Shown: positions 9,483-17,317, counted from the stretch's first letter. The stretch: DNA of 41,441 nt from an uncultured Campylobacterales bacterium (GCA_905479135.1 CAJQLJ010000081.1:1-41441), one strand, 5' to 3'. Numbers and translations: made by a program. Notes: generated by a model from the sequence alone, not told the origin.

Positions 9483-10293
9483 TTTCTAATATCTTTTTAA
9501 AATCATTTATAAAATAAACTACTCTTTGACTTGGAATTCCTGCATATTGTTCATCTATTAAATAAACATTTTTATTAAATCCAGCATTTGTTGGTAAACT
9601 TTGCCAATTAGAGATTATCTTTTTTTGTTCTTTTATCTTACCTTTTAAAAATGGAGATAAAAGAACAATTATATCAGGATTCATATTTATTATTTTTTCA
9701 CTATTTACTACAGGTTGATTTTTTGCGTTTGAAGAAAATGCATTTATATTTTCTGAAGCTTTTAATATATCTTCAAAATAAAGATGATTACCCGCTATAT
9801 AAATTTGATTGTTTAAATCTTTTCTTGGTCCAATTACTATTAAAACTTTTTTATTAGAAACAATTCCTTTTAAAGAAGCTAAAGAGTTATTTATATTTGA
9901 AATAATCTCTTTAGCCTTTTGTTCTTTTTTAAAATAAACACCTAATGTTTTGACAGTACTTTTAATAGCATCAATAGTATCCGTTTTAAATACTAATGTT
10001 TCTATATTTAAACTTTTTAAATTTTCTAGCATTTTTTCATCGTAGTTTTGAGAAACAACAACCGTAGGTTTAGATTCAAGAATCTTTTCTAAAGATATAC
10101 TTGCATGACCACCTACTTTTTTTACATCTTTTGAACGTGGAGGGAAATCACAATATTCAGTATTAGCTACTACACTATTTCCCATTCCAAGAGCATATAC
10201 TATTTCGTTTATTGATGGAGTAAGAGTTACGATTCTTACTTCCCCCATCAAATTAAAACAAAAGACAAAAAGAATAATTATAGTTTTTTTCAT
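9466..10293 (-). CDS. btuF: BtuF-like periplasmic corrinoid-binding protein
   Basis: Class III periplasmic binding protein, 275 residues. A signal peptide covers about 1-17 (MKKTIIILFVFCFNLMGE). The mature start RIVTLTPSINEIVYALG and the following YCDFPPRSKDVKKVGG match the BtuF/FepB fold, where residues such as SDYPP and the Lys-Lys-Val-Gly loop line the ligand pocket. A second lobe has NMNPDIIVLLSPF. It sits between the receptor gene (start codon one base after the receptor stop) and the ATPase gene (17-base overlap). Corrinoid is the favoured ligand because the receptor resembles BtuB. Confidence 0.85.
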   Translation of the reverse strand: MKKTIIILFVFCFNLMGEVRIVTLTPSINEIVYALGMGNSVVANTEYCDFPPRSKDVKKVGGHASISLEKILESKPTVVVSQNYDEKMLENLKSLNIETLVFKTDTIDAIKSTVKTLGVYFKKEQKAKEIISNINNSLASLKGIVSNKKVLIVIGPRKDLNNQIYIAGNHLYFEDILKASENINAFSSNAKNQPVVNSEKIINMNPDIIVLLSPFLKGKIKEQKKIISNWQSLPTNAGFNKNVYLIDEQYAGIPSQRVVYFINDFKKILENVRNK

Positions 10294-10294
10294 A

Positions 10295-12064
10295 TTAGAA
10301 CGTTGCCTTTAATCCTACATAAGCACTTCTTTCTGCTGTTGCATAACCATCAATTGTTTGGTAATATTTATTAAATAAGTTATCAACTTTTAAGTATGTA
10401 GAAAAAGTTTTGTTGATTTCATAGTTCATTACTGAATTCCACACTGTGTAATTTCCAGTTTGCGTATTGCCAACATCTTTCCTATTACCAATATATTCGC
10501 CATTTACATTTAAATGCAATTTACCAATTCCATAATAATCAAGTCCAAATTTTAAATTTCTATTTGCAACTCTTAATAATCTTTCACCATCTTTATCTTT
10601 AGCACTTGTATATGTGTAAGTTAAAGATAAAAGAGTATCTTCTTCAATATTTTTGTTATAGTTTAATTCATAACCTTTTAGAACTGATGTTCCATCTGTA
10701 TTTTCATAATGATCAGTTATATAAGTTAATAAATCATCAATTTTATTTCTAAATAATCTTACTTTTAAGTCCTTATATTTACCAGATATATCAAAAGATT
10801 TTGTAGCTTCTGGGTTTAAATCATTTCCACCATCATGACTTAATTCATATAAACTTGGTGCCTTATATCCTGTTCCATAATTAGTTGAAAATTCAAAGTC
10901 ATTAAAAGAATGTTTTAAGCCAATTTTTCCTGTAACTTTATTCTTAAAGCTTGTATACTTATCATATCTAAGTGATTGAGTAAAAATAGTATCATCGTTA
11001 AATTTATTACTATTACTTAAAAAATATCCTGTATTACTATAGTCTATAGCATAACTCTTTTTTTGAGTAAATTCTTTTCTATCAATTCCTAAAACAATAA
11101 AGTCACTATTGTTATATTCAATATTTGATTTAATACCATATTCTTTTATATCTCCAGTAAATTCATTAGTATAACCTGTTGGATCTACTCTATCAAATGA
11201 TGATTTACTTGCATAGATATCTAGTTTATTTATACTATCATTATGATTAAAATTTATTTTTGAAAATTTACTTTTCGATATGATTTTATCATCTGAATCA
11301 TTTGCATCCGACCCATCATACTCAGATTCCGAATCAATAATCGTATGAGATAAATCTATCTTATTTGCATCGTCAATATTAAAACCAGTTTTTAAAGATA
11401 GTGTCGTATTTTTATAAGAATCATCTTCTAAACTATCTAAATCTACACCTCTTGTAGCTTGTGCAGAAAAACCATCACTTATAACTCTTTGCGCATTTAG
11501 TTTTGCATAGTAATTGTCTTCTTTAAAAGAAACAGATGCTCCATATTTTTTAGTATTATAACTTCCATATTCAGTATTAATAGTTCCATGAAAACCATCT
11601 TCTGAATCTTTTGTTATAATATTAATTACACCAGCACTTGCATCTGCACCCCAAATACCACTTTGTGCACCTTTTATGATTTCAATTTGTTTTATATCTG
11701 TAATTAATATATTTTGTGGAAAAGCTGAACCATTAGTTATATCATTATATCTTATACCATCAATTAAAACTAATACATTTGAATAATGAGCACCATTAAT
11801 TCTTACAAAAGATGTTTGTCCTAAACCACCATTTGATGTAAAACTAATTCCTGCAACACTATTTAATGCTTGTGTTAAATCAGTAAACTGTCTTTCTTCA
11901 AGTTCTTCACTTGTAATAACTTCTATACTTGATGTAACATCTTTGATTGATTGGCTTGATTTTGTAGCACTTGTAACTGTGATTGTGTCTAATTTATCTG
12001 CTGAGTAGATATTTGTGGCTATTAGTAAGCTTAGCCCTAAGCTTGTAGATATTTTTTTATTCAT
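10295..12064 (-). CDS. btuB: BtuB-like TonB-dependent outer-membrane receptor
   Basis: Outer-membrane gated channel, 589 residues, close in length to BtuB. A signal peptide covers about 1-22. A TonB-box-like DTITVTSAT is next, then a plug domain with SSIEVITSEELEERQFTDL, VRINGAHYSNVLVLIDGIRY and GADASAGVINIITKD. The rest is a 22-strand-type barrel with alternating aromatic residues, including GYKAPSLYELS and NLNPEATKSFD-like segments as in BtuB, and it ends in an aromatic residue (YVGLKATF). SD AGGAAC precedes the ATG. It is the first large gene of the operon. No B12-box riboswitch is seen upstream, although many bacterial btuB genes have one. Corrinoid is likely but not proven as ligand. Confidence 0.88.
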   Translation of the reverse strand: MNKKISTSLGLSLLIATNIYSADKLDTITVTSATKSSQSIKDVTSSIEVITSEELEERQFTDLTQALNSVAGISFTSNGGLGQTSFVRINGAHYSNVLVLIDGIRYNDITNGSAFPQNILITDIKQIEIIKGAQSGIWGADASAGVINIITKDSEDGFHGTINTEYGSYNTKKYGASVSFKEDNYYAKLNAQRVISDGFSAQATRGVDLDSLEDDSYKNTTLSLKTGFNIDDANKIDLSHTIIDSESEYDGSDANDSDDKIISKSKFSKINFNHNDSINKLDIYASKSSFDRVDPTGYTNEFTGDIKEYGIKSNIEYNNSDFIVLGIDRKEFTQKKSYAIDYSNTGYFLSNSNKFNDDTIFTQSLRYDKYTSFKNKVTGKIGLKHSFNDFEFSTNYGTGYKAPSLYELSHDGGNDLNPEATKSFDISGKYKDLKVRLFRNKIDDLLTYITDHYENTDGTSVLKGYELNYNKNIEEDTLLSLTYTYTSAKDKDGERLLRVANRNLKFGLDYYGIGKLHLNVNGEYIGNRKDVGNTQTGNYTVWNSVMNYEINKTFSTYLKVDNLFNKYYQTIDGYATAERSAYVGLKATF

Positions 12065-12087
12065 TATTTTATGTTCCTAATTTTTTA

Positions 12088-12273
12088 TTATATTTTGTTT
12101 GTTGAATCTAAGTTTATGGGTTTTAATTCTTTTGCTAGTAATATTTTTGTTATTCGTGGCAAACTACTATGTAAAATTGCATCAATCATGCAGTATAAAG
12201 ATTGCATTTTTTTATCAACAGTAGCTGCTAATATGCCAAAAATTGTAAAATATTTTTTTGATTTACTAATCAT
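12088..12273 (-). CDS. Unknown 61-residue ORF leading the BtuB-like operon
   Basis: I do not recognise this protein. It has one of the strongest ribosome-binding sites in the window (AAAGGAGGAATAC before the ATG) and lies 23 bases before the receptor gene on the same strand, downstream of a TATAAT box. The product starts MISKSKKYFTIFGILAATV, has two Cys-free basic patches and one Cys in the middle, and a hydrophobic stretch too short to call a certain membrane helix. It could be a small protein or a translated leader affecting receptor expression. The opposing 84-codon ORF lacks an SD site. Confidence 0.55.
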   Translation of the reverse strand: MISKSKKYFTIFGILAATVDKKMQSLYCMIDAILHSSLPRITKILLAKELKPINLDSTNKI

Positions 12274-12314
12274 GTATTCCTCCTTTAAAAAGTTTTATTC
12301 TTATAATTGTGTGG

Positions 12315-12320
12315 ATTATA
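12315..12320 (-). promoter_or_regulatory. Putative -10 box of the BtuB-like operon
   Basis: TATAAT on the minus strand in TATATATAATCC, 41 bases before the ATG of the 61-residue ORF. The 27-bp palindrome begins 11 bases upstream and so covers the -35 region. Confidence 0.5.
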
Positions 12321-12331
12321 TATAAAAGTAG

Positions 12332-12358
12332 ATAAAACTATTGAATCAATAGTTTTAT
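12332..12358. terminator. Perfect 27-bp palindrome; terminator or operator
   Basis: ATAAAACTATTGA, one base, then the exact reverse complement. It overlaps the stop codon of the membrane-protein gene, as a terminator for the 13568-12355 operon would. The downstream arm and following bases are T-rich on the minus strand but there is no long clean T tract. It also sits at the -35 position of the next promoter, so binding by a dimeric repressor is equally possible. Confidence 0.5.
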
Positions 12359-13065
12359 ATGTGACAATCTAAGATTGTTTTACTTGGATCGCTTAGGTAT
12401 TCATAACCTAAGTAAGCGACATAAATACCAAAACCAATAACTAAATATGAAGCTAATTTAATAAATAAATCTCTTAAGTTTGTTTTTTTGAATAAACCTA
12501 CAAAAAAACCAAGTGAAAAAAGTGCTGGTATTGTACTAAGTCCAAAGATAAACATTACAAAAGCACCCCATATAGGACTTCCTGTACTTGCAGCTGTTAT
12601 TGCAAATACATAAACAAAACCACAAGGTAAAAGACCATTTAACATACCTAATAAATAAAAACTCATTAACGAATCAGAACCTAAAAGTGATTTGAAAGTA
12701 CTTTGATAAAGTGGAGATTTTGAACAAGAGTGTTCTATTGAAGTTAGAAACTTGATTTTTCCCATTAACGATAAACCAATTAAAACCATAGTAGAACCAG
12801 TTACTAAAAGTAAAATACCACTAGTTAGATTATCAAAAGTAACAACTCCTCCAACTAGACCAAATAATGCACCTAAAATTGTATATGTTGTGATTCTACC
12901 AAAAGAATATAATAAGTGAACAGTAGCTTGCATTTTCTTAGACCACTCACTTCTAATTTTTGTACTAGAATAAGCTATTACTATTCCACCACACATACCA
13001 ACACAGTGTCCAAAAGAACCTAGAAAAGCGATAGTTACGATTGTTACAATACTTATAGTTTCCAT
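12355..13065 (-). CDS. DsbD_2/UreH-like (TauE/SafE-annotated) membrane protein
   Basis: A 236-residue inner-membrane protein with six hydrophobic helices. The first helix carries GHCVGMCGGIVIAYSS and a later one GLLPCGFVYVFAITA, the paired Cys and Pro-Cys-Gly motifs of the cytochrome-biogenesis-like DsbD_2 family that is often annotated as a sulfite exporter. Family members tend to sit near copper or cytochrome oxidase maturation genes. Its start codon overlaps the stop of the NosL-like gene (TAATG), so the two are coupled. A role in metal or thiol handling at the membrane is an inference. Sulfite export is less likely given the Cys motifs. Confidence 0.8.
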   Translation of the reverse strand: METISIVTIVTIAFLGSFGHCVGMCGGIVIAYSSTKIRSEWSKKMQATVHLLYSFGRITTYTILGALFGLVGGVVTFDNLTSGILLLVTGSTMVLIGLSLMGKIKFLTSIEHSCSKSPLYQSTFKSLLGSDSLMSFYLLGMLNGLLPCGFVYVFAITAASTGSPIWGAFVMFIFGLSTIPALFSLGFFVGLFKKTNLRDLFIKLASYLVIGFGIYVAYLGYEYLSDPSKTILDCHI

Positions 13066-13568
13066 TATTTTCCTATTAATTCTTTTCTAATATATGGGTT
13101 GACTAAGCTTTCGCCTCTTAGCATTTTTAGACTCATCTCATCAAAACTAATAAGATTATCTTCTTTTTTCTCATATGCACCAAATCCATAACCCATAGGA
13201 GTATTTTCTGTTCTGCTATACCAAGCTTTTCTTCCGTCAATATATTTTTTAGTATCAATACTCATTACCCAGATTTTTCCCGTATCTTTAAATGATTTAT
13301 CTTTTAACCAATTTACCATTCCACCGTGATCATGAAAGAACCAAGTCTTTCCACTTTTTGAAACAACTTGAGATACATATGTCATATCATCAATTATCAT
13401 TCCACAATCACTATCTTGATATTTTCCTAAAATTATTTGAAGAGGTGTTTGATTTATATTTCCTTCTTTTAAAACTACCATTTGTTTTTTATTAGACATT
13501 GATAAAAATATTATGATAATTATTGAGATTATTGTTAAAATTGTTAAAAAAGGTAAGATTTTTTTCAT
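13065..13568 (-). CDS. NosL-like membrane-anchored copper-site protein
   Basis: A 167-residue protein with an N-terminal membrane anchor (about residues 4-24, isoleucine-rich) and a periplasmic domain. It shows the NosL features SDCGMIIDDMTYVSQ and TWFFHDHGGMVNWLKD: a Cys-Gly-Met site and His/Met-rich second strand that bind copper in family members. There is no lipobox Cys, unlike classical NosL lipoproteins. No nosZ gene is nearby. It is coupled to the DsbD_2-like gene, so delivery of copper to a respiratory oxidase or reductase is a reasonable guess. SD TTTAGGAG precedes the ATG. Confidence 0.75.
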   Translation of the reverse strand: MKKILPFLTILTIISIIIIIFLSMSNKKQMVVLKEGNINQTPLQIILGKYQDSDCGMIIDDMTYVSQVVSKSGKTWFFHDHGGMVNWLKDKSFKDTGKIWVMSIDTKKYIDGRKAWYSRTENTPMGYGFGAYEKKEDNLISFDEMSLKMLRGESLVNPYIRKELIGK

Positions 13569-13583
13569 TTGTTAAACTCCTAA

Positions 13584-13589
13584 ATTATA
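13584..13589 (-). promoter_or_regulatory. Possible -10 box just before the NosL-like gene
   Basis: TATAAT on the minus strand 15 bases before the ATG and directly before SD TTTAGGAG. If used, the transcript leader would be only a few bases. It lies after the terminator at 13597-13626, so the gene might have its own promoter as well as read-through. Confidence 0.35.
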
Positions 13590-13596
13590 ATTGTAC

Positions 13597-13626
13597 AAAA
13601 AAAAAGCTTCACAAAATTTGCGAAGC
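13597..13626 (-). terminator. Strong intrinsic terminator upstream of the NosL-like gene
   Basis: On the minus strand GCTTCGCAAATTTTGTGAAGC forms a hairpin (outer stem GCTTC/GAAGC plus CAA/TTG) followed at once by nine T. It ends 28 bases before the NosL-like ATG on the same strand, so it ends an upstream leader or small RNA. Confidence 0.8.
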
Positions 13627-13713
13627 CACATTCAAATTTATTAATAGTACCTAGGATACTAATCTTGTACATAATCAGTTAGTAGGAGGATTAATCTAGT
13701 AATATCCTAAATC
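13597..13713 (-). ncRNA. Candidate structured leader or small RNA
   Basis: A -10-like TATACT on the minus strand at 13720-13725 would start transcription near 13713. The RNA would run about 115 bases into the nine-T terminator. It holds AGGATA near its start and TATCCT about 45 bases later, which can close a helix, and no ORF of note. An AAATTTG at 13633-13639 (minus strand) can pair with CAAATTT in the terminator stem, a possible antiterminator. I cannot match it to 6S, SRP or any riboswitch I know. Ends are estimates. Confidence 0.45.
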
Positions 13714-13818
13714 ATTTGAAGTATAACAATTGTTTGTTAAATATTTGTTAAATCAAGATATTTTTTGTCCTATATTTTATTTTGACAAAAATTTAATCTT
13801 ATTTTTTATTTTTAATCC

Positions 13819-13824
13819 TATAAT
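13819..13824 (+). promoter_or_regulatory. Putative -10 box of the HAD phosphatase gene
   Basis: TATAAT, 30 bases before the ATG, with an SD-like TAGGAT between. A plain promoter without a clear -35 box. Confidence 0.45.
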
Positions 13825-13854
13825 TAGCTATAAAATAATTTAGGATAATAATAT

Positions 13855-14478
13855 ATGCGTTTAATAATGTTTGATATGGATGGAACTTTAATAGATAGTG
13901 GCTTAGCAATTGCAAATACAGTAAATCATGTAAGAGAACAACTTGGATTTGAAAAACTAGAAATTAATTATGTTTTAGAAAAGGTGAATGAAGCTCACTT
14001 AAATACTTCAGAATTTTTTTATGGAACAAAAAATTATACAGAAGAACAGACGAAACTTTTTGAAGATTATTATAATGAGCACTGTTTAACTGATTTAGTT
14101 TTATATGATGGCATTTATGATTTGATTTCTGATTTAAAAGGTGATTTTAAACTCGCAGTTGCGACAAATGCAAATTCATTCTTTGCTAAAAAAATGTTAG
14201 ATCACGTTGGAATTGGTCATCATTTCTCTACTGTTTTAGGTTTTGATAGTGTTAAAAATGCTAAACCACATCCAGAGATGGTAAATAAAATATTAAATAA
14301 ATATTCTGTTGAAAGTAAAAATGCACAACTAATTGGTGATTCTCATAAAGATATTATAGCAGCTACAAAAGCTGGTGTTGATTCAGTTTTAGTAAACTGG
14401 GGATTTTCTAATCATGAAAAAGATGCTATTGAAACAGTAGAAGAATTAGAAAATAAAATTTATCAAAAGTTCAAATAA
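13855..14478 (+). CDS. HAD-family hydrolase, phosphoglycolate-phosphatase-like
   Basis: A 207-residue cytosolic phosphatase of HAD subfamily IA. Motif I is FDMDGTLIDSG (nucleophile Asp7, acid/base Asp9), motif II is AVATNAN, motif III Lys is in NAKPHPEM, and motif IV is LIGDSHKDI. The helical cap lies between motif I and II (about residues 16-80). SD AGGATAAT precedes the ATG. It converges on the histidine kinase gene with only 11 bases between, so the two transcripts probably meet. The natural substrate may be phosphoglycolate or another small sugar phosphate and cannot be fixed from sequence. Confidence 0.88.
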   Translation: MRLIMFDMDGTLIDSGLAIANTVNHVREQLGFEKLEINYVLEKVNEAHLNTSEFFYGTKNYTEEQTKLFEDYYNEHCLTDLVLYDGIYDLISDLKGDFKLAVATNANSFFAKKMLDHVGIGHHFSTVLGFDSVKNAKPHPEMVNKILNKYSVESKNAQLIGDSHKDIIAATKAGVDSVLVNWGFSNHEKDAIETVEELENKIYQKFK

Positions 14479-14489
14479 TAAAATTAGTT

Positions 14490-15359
14490 TTAGTTATTAG
14501 GTAAAATGTTTTCAAGATTAAGCATGAAAACATTTCCTTTATCTGTTGTATCAATTTTTATCGTAATCTTATTTTTATCACAAAATTCTTTTACAATATT
14601 TAAACCAATGCCAAAACCATGATTTGAAGAATCAGTTTGATAGTATCTATCAAATATTATAAATAAGTTTTTAGTATCAATCTTTTCACCTTTATTAAAT
14701 ACAGATAGGATATTTTTTTCATAGCTGATATTTACTATTGGTTCTTTTTTACAATTATATTTAATTGCATTAGAAAGTAGATTATCTATGACTTTTTCAA
14801 AGCCATTTACATCTGTTAGAAGTCTTATATGAGGAAGAGTAGATGTAATAATTATATTTTCTTTTATATCTTCAAATTTTTCAATAGAATCTGTAATTAT
14901 CTCATCTAAGAAACATTCTTGTTTTTCTATTTTATCTATTTGTTTTTTTATATTATATTCCATATCTTCATATAATTTTAAAAGATTATTAGAAGCTTGT
15001 TTTATTCGGTTAAGACGATTTAAACTTTTTTCATCACTAATATTTTTTTCTAAAAGCTGAGCATTCATTTTAATAGTTGATACAGGAATATTAAGTTCGT
15101 GAATTGTTTCTTTTAATTTCTTTTGTAAATTATCATCACTTTGAAATAAAGGTTTTAAAATACTTGTTGTAAAACTTAAAAAGATTATAAGTGCTAAAAA
15201 AATTAAGACAATTGTAAAATAAATAAAACTTTCTTTGTTTATCCCAAAAAATGAAATAAGTGCAAAATTAATACCAAGTATAATAAGAACAGTAAAAGTA
15301 AATACTAAAGAAACAGAAATTAAAAAATCTCTTTTTTTAGAATTCAATTTTATATCCAA
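14490..15359 (-). CDS. Sensor histidine kinase without large periplasmic domain
   Basis: A 289-residue membrane kinase. Two helices at about 13-37 and 45-66 are separated by only a few residues, so there is almost no extracytoplasmic sensor. The phosphoacceptor is His87 in KETIHELNIPVS. The ATPase domain has the N box NLLSNAIKYN, a D-F segment (IIFDRYYQTD) and the G box GFGIGLNIVKEF. Its start overlaps the end of the response regulator gene by 23 bases, so the pair is co-translated. The stimulus is likely sensed in or at the membrane or through a partner; this is inference. Confidence 0.88.
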   Translation of the reverse strand: MDIKLNSKKRDFLISVSLVFTFTVLIILGINFALISFFGINKESFIYFTIVLIFLALIIFLSFTTSILKPLFQSDDNLQKKLKETIHELNIPVSTIKMNAQLLEKNISDEKSLNRLNRIKQASNNLLKLYEDMEYNIKKQIDKIEKQECFLDEIITDSIEKFEDIKENIIITSTLPHIRLLTDVNGFEKVIDNLLSNAIKYNCKKEPIVNISYEKNILSVFNKGEKIDTKNLFIIFDRYYQTDSSNHGFGIGLNIVKEFCDKNKITIKIDTTDKGNVFMLNLENILPNN

Positions 15360-15996
15360 TACCTTTGATATTCAAAATGCTTTCTTTTCCTAAGATTTTT
15401 TTGATATGATTTATATACACTCGAATAGAACCCTCACTATAGTCTTCATTTACACTCCATAACTTTGATATAATCATTTCTTTTGTCACAATTAAACCTC
15501 TGTTTTCAATAAAAAGTTCTAGTAGTTCTGAAACTTTTGTTGATAAGTTTAAATCAATACCATTTTCATAAACTCTTTTAGTTTCAGGATTAAAACTCAA
15601 AGTAGAATTAATATTTACTATTTCAAATTGTTTTTTATTTCTTTTTAGTAAAGCTTTTATTCTTAAAATTAGTTCATCTAAATCAACTGGCTTTTTTAAA
15701 TAATCATCGCAACCATTTAAAAAAGCTTGTTGTAAAGTATCTTTATCTTTGTAAGATGTAAGAAAAATTGCAGGAGTTTCATCTCCTGCATTTTTTAATT
15801 GTTTTAGTAGTTCTAAACCACTTATTTTAGGTACATTTATATCAAAGATATATAAATCATATTTATTTTCATAGTTCAAATCAAGACATTGTTCACCATT
15901 AAAAGCTAAATCAACTGCAAAGCCTTCTTCATTTAAAAAATCTTCCAAAGTACTAGCAAAAAGTTTATCATCTTCTAAAACTAATATTTTAAACAT
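15337..15996 (-). CDS. OmpR/PhoB-type response regulator
   Basis: A 219-residue DNA-binding regulator paired with the following kinase. The receiver domain (1-~115) has the acidic pocket LEDD, phosphoacceptor Asp52 in YIFDINVPKISG, the Thr/Ser of FLTSYKDKD and Lys in DYLKKPVDLDEL. The C-terminal winged helix (about 125-219) has TKVSELLELFIENRG, the recognition-helix region SEGSIRVYINHIKKILG and the final GIGYKIEF. It follows trmL by nine bases on the same strand. Target genes cannot be inferred. Confidence 0.92.
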   Translation of the reverse strand: MFKILVLEDDKLFASTLEDFLNEEGFAVDLAFNGEQCLDLNYENKYDLYIFDINVPKISGLELLKQLKNAGDETPAIFLTSYKDKDTLQQAFLNGCDDYLKKPVDLDELILRIKALLKRNKKQFEIVNINSTLSFNPETKRVYENGIDLNLSTKVSELLELFIENRGLIVTKEMIISKLWSVNEDYSEGSIRVYINHIKKILGKESILNIKGIGYKIEF

Positions 15997-16005
15997 TTTT
16001 AATCT

Positions 16006-16470
16006 TTATTTAAAATCTTTATAATTTTGTCTTAAAGCTTCATACGCAACAATAGATACAGAGTTAGCAATATTTAAACTTCTTGCATCATTTGTCATAG
16101 GAATAGTAATACAAGACTCTTTTCTTTTATCTAATATTTCAACAGGTAAACCAGCATCTTCTCGTCCAAAATAAAAATAATCTCCTACTTCATAAGAAAC
16201 ATCAAAATAATTTTGCTTAGTTTTAGTAGTTGCAAAAAAATGCCTAGGAGAGAAAGGGTTTTTTTCCCAAAAATCTTCTATGTTTTCATACTCCCTTACA
16301 TCTAATTCAAACCAATAATCAAGTCCTGCACGTCTTACTTCTTTTTCTGTGATATCACCAAAACCATAAGGTTTAATAAGATGTAAAGTACAATTCATAG
16401 CAAAGGCTAATCGTCCAATAGTTCCAACATTTCCAGGCATTCTAGGTTCTAATAAAACTAAATTAAACAT
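16006..16470 (-). CDS. trmL: tRNA (cytidine(34)-2'-O)-methyltransferase TrmL
   Basis: A 154-residue SPOUT-class methyltransferase that 2'-O-methylates the wobble base of tRNA-Leu species. It has the TrmL start FNLVLLEPRMPGNVGTIGRLA, the LIKPYGF loop, FGREDAGLP (motif 2) and the knot end ITIPMTNDARSLNIANSVSIV. Length matches E. coli TrmL (about 157). Its ATG overlaps the purU stop as TAATG. A substrate-type tRNA, tRNA-Leu(CAA), is encoded at 34072-34156. Confidence 0.92.
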   Translation of the reverse strand: MFNLVLLEPRMPGNVGTIGRLAFAMNCTLHLIKPYGFGDITEKEVRRAGLDYWFELDVREYENIEDFWEKNPFSPRHFFATTKTKQNYFDVSYEVGDYFYFGREDAGLPVEILDKRKESCITIPMTNDARSLNIANSVSIVAYEALRQNYKDFK

Positions 16471-17303
16471 TATAAAATCACCGTCTTATTACCATGTACA
16501 AAAACTTTATCTTCAAGTAACATTTGGAATGCATCTGATAATACAATCTTTTCAACATTTCGTCCAGCTTTTCTCATATCTTGCCATGAATAAGAGTGAT
16601 CAATTCGTACAACATCTTGTGCAATAATTGGACCTTCATCCAAGTCATTTGTAACATAGTGAGCTGTTGCACCTATAATCTTAACACCTCTTTTATGTGC
16701 TTGTTTATAAGGATTTGCTCCAATAAATGCTGGTAAAAATGAATGATGAATATTTAAAACTTTTTTAGGAAAAGTCTCTACAAAAGTTGGAGTAAGTATT
16801 CTCATATATTTTGCAAGTACTATTAGTTCTGGTTCATATTTATTAACTTCTTTAATAATTAATTCTTCATGCTCTTCTCTACTCATTCCTTCTGCACCTA
16901 CACAAGTAAATGGAATATCAAAATTTTCAACAAGTTGTCTTAAATCATCATGATTTGCAATCACTGCTTTAATATTAGCATTTAGTTCACCATCAATATA
17001 TCTGATTAATAAATCACCTAAAACATGTGATTCTTTAGTTGCTAAAATAACTACATCTTTTTTAGCTTTTTTATTTAGTTTTATTTCTGCATTTTTAGGT
17101 AAAACTTCTTTAAGTTCTTTAAGTAAGATATTTTGAGATATTTTTCCTGAAATTATAGTTCTCATAAAAAATTTGTTAGTTTCTGGATCAACATATTCAG
17201 CATTCTGTTCTATGTTTAAATTATTTGCAAAAAGTACTTTTGAGATATTATATACTAAACCTTTTGCATCTTCTGTATCTATTAAAAGTGTGTATTCTTC
17301 CAT
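16470..17303 (-). CDS. purU: Formyltetrahydrofolate deformylase PurU
   Basis: Hydrolyses 10-formyl-tetrahydrofolate to formate and tetrahydrofolate, balancing one-carbon units and supplying formate for purine synthesis. The N-terminal ACT domain (about 1-80) begins with EEYTLLIDTEDAKGLV. The formyltransferase-like hydrolase follows, with the catalytic triad region VLNIHHSFLPAFIGANPY (Asn, His) and IIGATAHYVTNDLDEGPII (Asp). I place the start at the ATG at 17303 (277 residues, matching the family) because AGGGCG precedes it. The upstream in-frame ATG at 17330 lies inside a 13-bp inverted repeat and has no SD. Confidence 0.9.
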   Translation of the reverse strand: MEEYTLLIDTEDAKGLVYNISKVLFANNLNIEQNAEYVDPETNKFFMRTIISGKISQNILLKELKEVLPKNAEIKLNKKAKKDVVILATKESHVLGDLLIRYIDGELNANIKAVIANHDDLRQLVENFDIPFTCVGAEGMSREEHEELIIKEVNKYEPELIVLAKYMRILTPTFVETFPKKVLNIHHSFLPAFIGANPYKQAHKRGVKIIGATAHYVTNDLDEGPIIAQDVVRIDHSYSWQDMRKAGRNVEKIVLSDAFQMLLEDKVFVHGNKTVIL

Positions 17304-17317
17304 TGTCGCCCTATTTT

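Noticed and set aside
12071-12325. 84-codon plus-strand ORF opposite the small btuB leader ORF
   Set aside because: It has no SD site and overlaps the promoter of the minus-strand operon. The minus-strand ORF has a strong SD site.
12065-12354. Cobalamin riboswitch before the BtuB-like operon
   Set aside because: I looked for B12-box sequence on the minus strand and found none. The region is only about 290 bases and holds an ORF.
13597-13713. Identity as 6S RNA, SRP RNA or tmRNA
   Set aside because: Size and conserved motifs do not fit: no SRP GGAAGCAG-type loop, no tmRNA tag or tRNA-like ends, and no long 6S-type rod.
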